DNA of 12,554 bases from Candidatus Woesearchaeota archaeon. GTDB taxonomy: Archaea > Nanobdellota > Nanobdellia > Woesearchaeales > GW2011-AR4. Shown piece after piece: positions 5,988-11,059 of the stretch. Below the pieces are notes generated by a model. That model had not been told where the DNA came from, made no database searches, and was given only the letters and a program-made list of their open reading frames with translations. The stretch covers positions 1-12,554 of the forward strand of contig JACPMS010000064.1 of the NCBI GenBank assembly GCA_016185875.1. Direction: 5' to 3'. The position numbers were made by a program, and so were the translations under genes. Position 1 is the first letter of the stretch, and each line of letters starts with the position of its first letter.

Positions 5988-6251
5988 CTAATCCTTAACT
6001 TCAATTATATCGTCTATAGTCACACAGGCTCCTAATCTTAATTGCCCATTTGGCATATAATTATGGTGATATAACACAAAATTATCAAAGACATAAACTT
6101 TATTTCCATTTTCATGTTTTCTAGACTCTATAAAATACCCTCTATTTATGTAATAAACTTGTTTAGGTAATTGACCAAACCCTACAGGATGTTTTATGTC
6201 TTTTCCCCTAACTTCGTACAATTTTTTCTGGACTAGTTGCTCTGGGTTCAT
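5988..6251 (-). CDS. Hypothetical protein, 87 aa
   Basis: I do not recognise this family. The product is soluble, with no membrane segment and a single cysteine, and is rich in Tyr, Asn and His: VYYINRGYFIES, then YVFDNFVLYHHNYMPNGQ, ending in a beta-like LRLGACVTIDDIIEVKD. The pattern of alternating hydrophobic residues suggests a small beta-rich fold. Its ATG follows the upstream stop TAA directly (TAAATG), so it is co-transcribed and probably translationally coupled with the 137-residue gene before it. It ends convergently, 7 bp from the ferritin-like gene. Codon use (many AAT, TAT and ATT) looks more AT-rich than that of the flanking stress and NAD genes, so the pair may be accessory. The frame is likely real because of its tight packing. 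Confidence 0.6.
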   Translation of the reverse strand: MNPEQLVQKKLYEVRGKDIKHPVGFGQLPKQVYYINRGYFIESRKHENGNKVYVFDNFVLYHHNYMPNGQLRLGACVTIDDIIEVKD

Positions 6252-6665
6252 TTACATTAATTCTAATCGTGATAGATAGTTGTTAGCTCTTAATTCAACC
6301 ACTTTATCGTCGTAGCCACATAGTTTAGTTAAACCTTCTATCATTTTTCTTGAAGGTGTAGAATAGCCGACAGATTGGAATGTGATAGTGTTTCCATCAA
6401 CTAAAATTTTAATAAATTCTCGATTTACGGAGTTTGATCCCCTATGATTGTGGTATGTTGCTCTTCCAAAAAAGGCTAACCTTCCTTCACATCTTTCAAA
6501 AGTTCCAATTTCTTCAAGTTCTAGGTCTAATTTTGTTTCTTCAACCAATTCACCTAATTTCTCTAATGTAGAGTAAGATCTTTTTACTTTAGCAAGATAT
6601 TTATCATATCCAGGACTTTCTTTCGCCAATCTAGGTAAATCAGTTTTTTTATATTGAAATATCAT
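6252..6665 (-). CDS. Hypothetical protein, 137 aa
   Basis: The start is taken at 6665 (MIFQYKK) because GGAGGTTA lies 5 nt before it; a longer frame from 6680 would place that Shine-Dalgarno sequence inside the gene. The N-terminal half looks helical and charged (LAKVKRSYSTLEKLGELVEETKLDLELEEIG) and may form a short coiled coil. The second half is beta-like (GRLAFFGRATYHNHRG, FIKILVDGNTITFQSVGYSTP) and ends in a helix (RKMIEGLTKLCGYDDKVVELRANNYLSRLELM). No catalytic motif, membrane helix or signal peptide is visible and I do not recognise the family. It pairs with the 87-residue gene directly downstream. Its promoter should be in the AT-rich 6681-6941 region shared with the divergent nicotinate phosphoribosyltransferase gene. 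Confidence 0.65.
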   Translation of the reverse strand: MIFQYKKTDLPRLAKESPGYDKYLAKVKRSYSTLEKLGELVEETKLDLELEEIGTFERCEGRLAFFGRATYHNHRGSNSVNREFIKILVDGNTITFQSVGYSTPSRKMIEGLTKLCGYDDKVVELRANNYLSRLELM

Positions 6666-6670
6666 TTTTA

Positions 6671-6678
6671 TAACCTCC
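6671..6678 (-). promoter_or_regulatory. Shine-Dalgarno GGAGGTTA deciding the start at 6665
   Basis: On the minus strand GGAGGTTA precedes ATG (6665-6663) by 5 nt. It would be internal if translation began at the ATG at 6680, so the downstream start is preferred. Confidence 0.65.
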
Positions 6679-6766
6679 ATTATTTTAATTTCAATAGACT
6701 CTTAACTAATTTAAATCTAAATCAAATCTAAAAAACTAAAATTCCAAAGATTTTATAGAAAAATCC

Positions 6767-6857
6767 CTAACGCCAATGTCCTTTTGAAATTTTAAATATC
6801 GTATTATCTAACAAAAACAAGAAATAACTAACGCCAAAGACAACCACTCTTTGAAAT
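6767..6857 (+). repeat. Two-copy composite direct repeat in the divergent intergenic region
   Basis: CTAACGCCAA occurs at 6767-6776 and 6828-6837, each followed by TTTGAAAT (6783-6790 and 6850-6857) at slightly different spacing. It lies between the minus-strand hypothetical pair and the plus-strand NAD gene, so it may be a regulatory site for either; degenerate copies of a small element are also possible. Otherwise the 6681-6941 gap contains only AT-rich sequence and the TATA box at its end. Confidence 0.5.
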
Positions 6858-6909
6858 CATAATAATTAGGAAACATAACTTATATTTAAAACTTCTCATA
6901 AAAACAAAA

Positions 6910-6918
6910 TTTATAAAC
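6910..6918 (+). promoter_or_regulatory. TATA box for the nicotinate phosphoribosyltransferase gene
   Basis: TTTATAAAC is centred about 28 nt before the ATG at 6942, so the transcript should be leaderless or nearly so. The 15 bases 6925-6939 (ATTTATTTTTCTGCT) recur exactly at 8256-8270 in front of the nicotinamidase gene. Confidence 0.65.
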
Positions 6919-6941
6919 AAAACAATTTATTTTTCTGCTCT

Positions 6942-8096
6942 ATGGTGGAGGAAAAAAATTTTGCTTTACTCACAGACTTATACGAATTGACAATGTGCGC
7001 AAGCTACTTTGACAGCAAAGTAAAAGACGTTGCTACATTTGACTTGTTCATAAGGCAGCTTCCAAAAAACAGGTCTTATTTTGTTGCAGCAGGCTTGGAA
7101 GACGTGCTCGATTATTTAAAAAATTTGAAATTTACAGAAGAGCATATTGAATTTCTAAAATCTAAAAATATTTTCAAAGGTGATTTCCTGAATTATCTAA
7201 AAAATTTCAAGTTCACAGGAGATGTTTTTGCAGTTCCTGAAGGAACAATTATTTTTCCGAATGAGCCAGTATTAAGCGTTACAGCTCCAATAATTGAAGC
7301 CCAATTAGTTGAAACTTTTTTGCTTAATGCAATAAACCTGCAAACCACAATCGCAACAAAGGCTTCGAGAGTTGTTTTGGCTGCAAGGCAAAAGCCTGTT
7401 GTTGATTTCTCATTAAGAAGGACTCAAGGCGCAGATGCCGGAATGAAGGCTGCAAGAGCATCTTATATTGCTGGCTGCATAGGAACATCAAATGTCCTTG
7501 CTGGAATGAAATATAAAATTCCAATTTACGGCACAATGGCCCACAGCTTTGTGATGGCTTTTGAAAAAGAGGAAGAAAGTTTTGAAGCCTATTCAAAGAC
7601 TTTTCCAGACGCATCAACATTTTTGGTCGACACCTACGACACATTAGCTGGGATAGAAAATGCTTCAATTGCTGCGAAAAAACTTGAAAAGCAGGGGCAT
7701 AAACTGATAGCAATTAGGCTTGACAGCGGTGATTTGGTTTCTTTAAGCAAAACAGCAAGAAAAATTTTGGATAAAAATGGGTTAAAATACGTCAGCATTT
7801 TTGCAAGCGGCAACCTGGATGAGTACAAAATTGAAGAGCTGCTGAGGAAAAATTCAATGATTGATGTTTTTGGCGTGGGTACTTCAATGGGCGTATCAAG
7901 CGATGCGCCTTACTGCGATGTCGTCTATAAATTAGTGGAATTAAGCGATGGTGGAAAATTATTGCCAACAATGAAACTAAGCAAAGGCAAAGTCACTTAT
8001 CCTGGAAAAAAACAAGTTTATCGAATTGTTGATAGAAAAGGAAGCTATGCTGGGGATATTCTTGCATTAAGGGACGAAAATGCCGCCATTGGATGA
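6942..8096 (+). CDS. pncB: Nicotinate phosphoribosyltransferase, main body (C-terminus shifted out of frame)
   Basis: Makes nicotinate mononucleotide from nicotinate and phosphoribosyl pyrophosphate, the entry step of NAD salvage. Family landmarks: ALLTDLYELTMCASYF (8-23), FSLRRTQGADAG (156-167), GTMAHSFVMAF with the phosphorylated catalytic histidine at His201, AIRLDSGDL (257-265) and DVFGVGTSM (308-316), plus KQVYRIVDRKGSYAGDILALRDE near the end. These argue for nicotinate rather than nicotinamide as substrate. The 384-residue frame stops soon after ILALRDE, before the usual C-terminal helices; those are encoded in the +1 frame from 8080. Removing one A from the run of four at 8077-8080 would join the frames to 433 residues, although a segment of about 20 residues normally between the two parts would still be missing. 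ATG at 6942 sits 28 nt below a TATA box, with no upstream Shine-Dalgarno sequence. Confidence 0.92.
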   Translation: MVEEKNFALLTDLYELTMCASYFDSKVKDVATFDLFIRQLPKNRSYFVAAGLEDVLDYLKNLKFTEEHIEFLKSKNIFKGDFLNYLKNFKFTGDVFAVPEGTIIFPNEPVLSVTAPIIEAQLVETFLLNAINLQTTIATKASRVVLAARQKPVVDFSLRRTQGADAGMKAARASYIAGCIGTSNVLAGMKYKIPIYGTMAHSFVMAFEKEEESFEAYSKTFPDASTFLVDTYDTLAGIENASIAAKKLEKQGHKLIAIRLDSGDLVSLSKTARKILDKNGLKYVSIFASGNLDEYKIEELLRKNSMIDVFGVGTSMGVSSDAPYCDVVYKLVELSDGGKLLPTMKLSKGKVTYPGKKQVYRIVDRKGSYAGDILALRDENAAIG

Positions 8097-8244
8097 AATT
8101 AAGAAAACAGCAATGATAAATCTGTCAAAACTGCCAGAAAAGCATAAAAAACTGAAGAATGCTGCTGAATACAGCGTTGAAATAAGTCCTGAATTAAGAA
8201 AGTTGACATTGAATCTCAACAAAAAACTTAAACGCAAGCTTTAA
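8080..8244 (+). CDS. C-terminal segment of nicotinate phosphoribosyltransferase in a separate frame
   Basis: ATG at 8080 opens a 54-codon frame ending with TAA at 8242-8244, overlapping the end of the upstream frame by 17 nt. Its sequence (PLDEIKKTAMINLSKLPEKHKK, then AAEYSVEISPELRKLTLNL) matches the family's C-terminal pattern 'PLPSLEEIR..A...L..LP...R.L..P..Y.V..S..L..L'. It is therefore the displaced end of the upstream gene, through a frameshift, or has become a separately translated piece that could associate in trans. The overlapping start would allow translational coupling. A sequencing or assembly indel in the A run just before 8080 gives the same picture. Confidence 0.75.
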   Translation: MPPLDEIKKTAMINLSKLPEKHKKLKNAAEYSVEISPELRKLTLNLNKKLKRKL

Positions 8245-8270
8245 AAGCAAAAATTATTTATTTTTCTGCT
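8238..8270 (+). promoter_or_regulatory. Promoter of the nicotinamidase gene: TATA-like GCTTTAAAAGC plus shared ATTTATTTTTCTGCT
   Basis: CTTTAAAAG is centred about 28 nt before the ATG at 8271, the same distance as the TATA box of the phosphoribosyltransferase gene. The 15 bases 8256-8270 are identical to 6925-6939. There is no Shine-Dalgarno sequence, so the transcript is probably leaderless. Confidence 0.55.
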
Positions 8271-8879
8271 ATGAAAAACATTATATTTTTTGATGTGGAC
8301 ACGCAATGTGACTTTATGCATAAAAATGGAAAGCTTTACGTGCCTGATGCAGAAAAGATAATACCTAATCTAAAGAGGATAACTCAATTTGCAGAGAGAA
8401 GAAATGTTTCTGTCATAGCATCTGCCGACAAGCACAAGATGAGCGACTGGGAGATTGCCTCAAAAACATTCCCGCCTCACTGCATGGCTGGGACTTCAGG
8501 TCAGAAAAAGATTAAAGAGACTGTGTTAAGCAGCTTCGTTGCAGTTCCAAATAAAAAATTAGGCATTAATAAAATAAAAAAATTAAAAGAAAAAAACAGA
8601 GTGATAATTGAAAAGCAGAAATACAATGCTTTCTCAAATCCGAATAGTAAAGCAATTCTGAAAGGTATTAAAAAAGCCTATGTTTATGGCGTTGCAACCG
8701 ATTACTGCGTCAAGGCAGCTGTTCTGGGCTTGCGAAATATGGGCATTGAAACTCACGTTGTTAAAGATGCAATAAAGCCTGTTTTCAAGAAAAATGAAAA
8801 GAAAGATTTGGATTTGTTCAAAAGGAGAGGGGCGAAGTTTTTAACCACATCACAATTGTTGAAGAAAAAGAATCTTTAA
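8271..8879 (+). CDS. pncA: Nicotinamidase (isochorismatase-like cysteine hydrolase)
   Basis: Hydrolyses nicotinamide to nicotinate and ammonia, supplying the substrate for the phosphoribosyltransferase encoded just upstream. The 202-residue protein shows the family's catalytic triad: an aspartate in FFDVDTQCDF (Asp8 or Asp10), Lys115 in IIEKQKYNAFS, and Cys146 in YVYGVATDYCVKAAVLGL. Metal-ligand candidates are Asp53 and His55 (SADKHKMSDWE); FPPHCMAGTSGQ (67-78) is a further conserved stretch. DVDTQ.DFM..NGKLYVP.A is the variant of the N-terminal motif found in many bacterial and archaeal nicotinamidases. The lysine-rich C-terminus is slightly extended. The family also contains isochorismatases and other amidases, but the neighbour makes nicotinamide the likely substrate. 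It has its own promoter, with a sequence block shared with the upstream gene, so the two are probably expressed together. Confidence 0.85.
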   Translation: MKNIIFFDVDTQCDFMHKNGKLYVPDAEKIIPNLKRITQFAERRNVSVIASADKHKMSDWEIASKTFPPHCMAGTSGQKKIKETVLSSFVAVPNKKLGINKIKKLKEKNRVIIEKQKYNAFSNPNSKAILKGIKKAYVYGVATDYCVKAAVLGLRNMGIETHVVKDAIKPVFKKNEKKDLDLFKRRGAKFLTTSQLLKKKNL

Positions 8880-8904
8880 TGATGATATTTTTGAATTAGA
8901 TTAC

Positions 8905-9219
8905 TTAAGGATAAACATAAAACACTTTCCCTTCTTTAACTTGTATCGGCAGTTTAATCAGCTTAGAGTCCAAAGGAGCAGGCTCTCTTAGTGCTTGTCC
9001 AGTCTCTGCATCAAAATGGGAGTCGTGCCACGCGCAGTCTAAATAAGCAGTGTCTGGCTTTACTTTCAGCTTCATCGGGCCGCCGACATGTGTACAGCAA
9101 TTAATGTAAGCATGCACTTCGCCATTTAACCTAAACAGAATAGCTGGCCTGCCTGCAAAGTCTACCTCTTTTGATTCGCCTTCATTTATATCTGCATCAT
9201 CAGCAAGAGGGATTTCCAT
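8905..9219 (-). CDS. Rieske-type [2Fe-2S] ferredoxin
   Basis: The 104-residue soluble protein is a single Rieske domain. Cluster ligands are Cys42-Thr-His44 and Cys62-Ala-Trp-His65 (INCCTHVGGPM and DCAWHDSHFDAETGQ), with the 17-residue spacing typical of the family. The second box resembles the CPWHGxxFD motif of dioxygenase-type ferredoxins, with Asp replacing Gly after His65. There is no signal peptide or membrane helix, so it is a cytosolic electron carrier rather than part of a bc1 or b6f complex. A partner oxygenase or reductase is not in the window, so what it reduces is unknown. It has its own TATA box 25 nt upstream although it follows archease on the same strand. It is the last gene of the minus-strand block and is convergent with the nicotinamidase gene. 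Confidence 0.92.
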   Translation of the reverse strand: MEIPLADDADINEGESKEVDFAGRPAILFRLNGEVHAYINCCTHVGGPMKLKVKPDTAYLDCAWHDSHFDAETGQALREPAPLDSKLIKLPIQVKEGKVFYVYP

Positions 9220-9237
9220 ATTTGTTGTTATTTTTTT

Positions 9238-9250
9238 ATTTTATTTAAAC
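9238..9250 (-). promoter_or_regulatory. TATA box for the Rieske gene
   Basis: On the minus strand this reads GTTTAAATAAAAT, centred about 25 nt before the ATG at 9219. It lies in the 38-bp space after the archease stop, so the Rieske gene can be transcribed on its own, probably leaderless. Confidence 0.55.
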
Positions 9251-9257
9251 TTTTTGA

Positions 9258-9713
9258 TTAAATATCAACAACAACAGTTGCCTTATACCCGCTTTTTTCC
9301 TTCTTTATTTCAAACATGTGCATTGTAACTGCTTTTATATCATTCTCCAATTGCTGCTTTTGCGGGTTTATTGTATCGCCTCTAAGAATGGATTTTAATT
9401 TGTATTTCTCATCTTTCTTAATTTCAACTTTAACGTTTTTGAAAACCATGTATTTTGAGTCTTTTAGAAACAATATCTCAGAAAGAAAGTCATAAAGCAG
9501 ATTGTCAAGCTTTTCATTTTCCAGCTCAAACTCGACCTTTTGCTTTGCCTCAACTGTATCCAAATCTGCGCTTAATTCAAAAATTGCGAATGCTGCATTC
9601 TCAAAAACCTCATTCAAATCCCTGCCATAAGCCTCATAAGCAATGTCTGCAATTGCAACATCTTCAAGAAATTTGTATTTTTTATTGTCGTTGTTTATGT
9701 TCATTTTTCTCAT
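9258..9713 (-). CDS. Archease, activator of the RNA ligase RtcB
   Basis: Archease stimulates the guanylylation and turnover of RtcB in tRNA splicing and RNA repair. The 151-residue protein matches the family from end to end: FLEDVAIADIAYEAYGRDLNEVFENAAFAIFEL near the N-terminus (usual form HTADIGI.AYG.TLEELFENAA), DNLLYDFLSEILFL, and the C-terminal pair DIKAVTMHMFEI and YKATVVVDI. The usual HTAD is replaced by VAIAD, a variant that keeps the metal-binding aspartate. The ATG overlaps the ZIP transporter's stop (ATGA at 9710-9713), so the two are translationally coupled; a second ATG three codons on is an alternative start. RtcB is encoded about 1.3 kb upstream on the same strand, which supports the assignment. 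Confidence 0.85.
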   Translation of the reverse strand: MRKMNINNDNKKYKFLEDVAIADIAYEAYGRDLNEVFENAAFAIFELSADLDTVEAKQKVEFELENEKLDNLLYDFLSEILFLKDSKYMVFKNVKVEIKKDEKYKLKSILRGDTINPQKQQLENDIKAVTMHMFEIKKEKSGYKATVVVDI

Positions 9714-10450
9714 TCAAAGATATTTCCAACAGTATAGATGAGCAAAATTCCAAAAACCATTAAAGTGAACTGCATAAGCGATTTCTTCAGGTCTTTTTCC
9801 TTTTGTATTTCCGGAATCAGGTCAGTGCTTGCAATGTAGATGAATCCGCCTGCTGCATAGGCTGTCAGGTAAGCGCCTGAGTTTTGCACAATGCTTGAGT
9901 AAAAGTATGCAGCCAAAGCGCCAAGAAATGCCGTCAGCGCTGTCAGAAAATTGACAAGGGAAGCCTTTGCCCTTGACCAGCCGCCATACATCAAAACAGC
10001 AAAATCGCCGATTTCTTGCGGTATTTCGTGGGCAATCACCGCAATTGTCACAATTATCCCCAGTGACGGGCTGTTCAAAAAGCTGATTGCAATGACCGCG
10101 CCATCCATAAAATTGTGCAGCCCGTCGCCAACAGTGTTAAGGTACGTAAAGGCATGAACCTCCCTCCTGCCAGTGTGGTGGTGGTGCCAGTACAAGAATT
10201 TCTCCAGTATAAAGAAGGACAAAATGCCCAGCAAAATAAAAAGAGGCAGGCTTTTATTAAACCCCGAGGTAAGCGCTTCCGGCAGCAAGTCAAGAAATGC
10301 AGCCCCAAGCAGAGTTCCTGCTGCAAAGCTCACGGCATAGAACAGAAACTTGCCCACCAGCTTTTTGCTCACAAAAATGAAAGTTCCGACAAATGACACC
10401 ATGCTGACTATCAGAACTGCTAGGAGGATTTGAAGCAGGATGGTTGGCAT
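9710..10450 (-). CDS. ZIP-family divalent metal transporter
   Basis: The 246-residue membrane protein has about eight predicted helices. Diagnostic motifs are in helix IV, NTVGDGLHNFMDGAVIA (about 105-121; HNxxDG), and helix V, AHEIPQEIGDFAVLMYGG (HEIPQEIGD), which form the metal pathway of ZIP proteins. A histidine cluster (YWHHHHTGRREVH, about 87-99) lies in the loop before helix IV, the usual place for a cytosolic metal-sensing loop. It should bring Zn(II), Fe(II) or Mn(II) into the cytosol; specificity cannot be read. The stop overlaps the start of archease by four bases. RtcB needs Mn(II) or another divalent ion, so coupling of a metal importer to archease is suggestive, but this is inference. 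The start is 19 bp after the antitoxin gene, so they may share a transcript. Confidence 0.93.
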   Translation of the reverse strand: MPTILLQILLAVLIVSMVSFVGTFIFVSKKLVGKFLFYAVSFAAGTLLGAAFLDLLPEALTSGFNKSLPLFILLGILSFFILEKFLYWHHHHTGRREVHAFTYLNTVGDGLHNFMDGAVIAISFLNSPSLGIIVTIAVIAHEIPQEIGDFAVLMYGGWSRAKASLVNFLTALTAFLGALAAYFYSSIVQNSGAYLTAYAAGGFIYIASTDLIPEIQKEKDLKKSLMQFTLMVFGILLIYTVGNIFE

Positions 10451-10469
10451 TTTATTGTTTTAAGTTAAA

Positions 10470-10772
10470 CTAAGACGTTATAATTCTAATACCTGTCTTT
10501 TCAGGTATTATTGAAACTTCCTTTTCGTTCTTTAATTTGTATTTTTCGACAAGCTCTTTTGGAATTCTAATTCCCAAGCTAAGGCCCCATTTCGAGAGTT
10601 TTACATTATATTTTTTTAATACCCTATATCTTTCAGCAACTTCATGCAGCTGTTTCATATCAACTATTTCCTCACCATCTTTTCTGCACTTATAGTAGTC
10701 GTACTCAATTCCTTCAGGGGTTTTTGCCTTCAATTGCTGCATCCCTTCTCCACATTCTGTGCATTTTCTCAT
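10470..10772 (-). CDS. Zinc-finger plus AbrB-type antitoxin
   Basis: The protein has about 100 residues from ATG 10772. A TTG at 10790 would add six residues but would overlap the toxin gene and bury the GAGGAGGG Shine-Dalgarno sequence. Residues 4-32 form an incomplete zinc ribbon: KCTECGE, then YYKCRKDGEE, with Asp where the fourth cysteine is expected. The last ~47 residues are an AbrB/MazE-type swapped-hairpin DNA-binding domain: VKLSKWGLSLGIRIPKELVEKYKL, EVSIIPEKTGIRI. An N-terminal zinc module followed by a DNA-binding domain, placed after the toxin gene, recalls MqsA-like arrangements. The expected role is to bind and block the toxin and repress the shared promoter. The gene starts one base after the toxin stop. 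Confidence 0.85.
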   Translation of the reverse strand: MRKCTECGEGMQQLKAKTPEGIEYDYYKCRKDGEEIVDMKQLHEVAERYRVLKKYNVKLSKWGLSLGIRIPKELVEKYKLKNEKEVSIIPEKTGIRIITS

Positions 10773-10773
10773 T

Positions 10774-11004
10774 TTAGTTGCCCTCCTCAATTGTCATTAT
10801 TTTCAATTTGTCACCAATAAGTTCGCCCACGCAGATTATTGTCCTTTTCGAGCCTCTATTGATAAATTTGATGCCATGCTTTCCAAACCTCTTTATTTTG
10901 CCTTTAAACAAAGTGTCTTCAATCAAGTCTGGATGAATGCCACGCTGCATAGCACGCTCAAAAACATGCCTCTTTATAACTAAATCGTATTTTGAAATGT
11001 CCAT
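10774..11004 (-). CDS. DUF4258/RelE-like toxin candidate
   Basis: The 76-residue protein resembles DUF4258-type small toxins: VIKRHVFERAMQRGIHPDLIEDTLFKGKIKRFG, then IKFINRGSKRTIICVGELIGDKLKIMTIEEGN. The H..ERA..RGI...LIE..L pattern followed by a beta-sheet ending in TIICVGE and IMTIE is the layout of this RelE/BrnT-related family, many of whose members are thought to cut RNA on ribosomes. It is first in a two-gene unit with an AbrB-type antitoxin, and a TATA box lies upstream. The pair sits between RtcB and archease plus ZIP. Activity is inferred from family and context only. Confidence 0.75.
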   Translation of the reverse strand: MDISKYDLVIKRHVFERAMQRGIHPDLIEDTLFKGKIKRFGKHGIKFINRGSKRTIICVGELIGDKLKIMTIEEGN

Positions 11005-11030
11005 AATATCAATAGATATCTTTTAATATT

Positions 11031-11044
11031 AAGTTATATATAAA
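11031..11044 (-). promoter_or_regulatory. TATA box for the toxin-antitoxin unit
   Basis: On the minus strand this reads TTTATATATAACTT, centred about 34 nt before the toxin ATG at 11004, in the 55-bp gap after the RtcB stop. The toxin-antitoxin unit, and perhaps the ZIP-archease genes after it, can therefore be transcribed apart from RtcB. Confidence 0.5.
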
Positions 11045-11059
11045 GTTATTGGTTTTTAA

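Noticed and set aside
7324..7828. Antisense reading frames under the nicotinate phosphoribosyltransferase gene
   Set aside because: They lie wholly within a well-conserved coding region and show no protein-like motifs; they are shadows of the real frame.
8568..8578. An additional TTAGGCATTA match inside the nicotinamidase gene
   Set aside because: It is a single coding match (LGI codons) and is not associated with other copies, so it is taken as chance.
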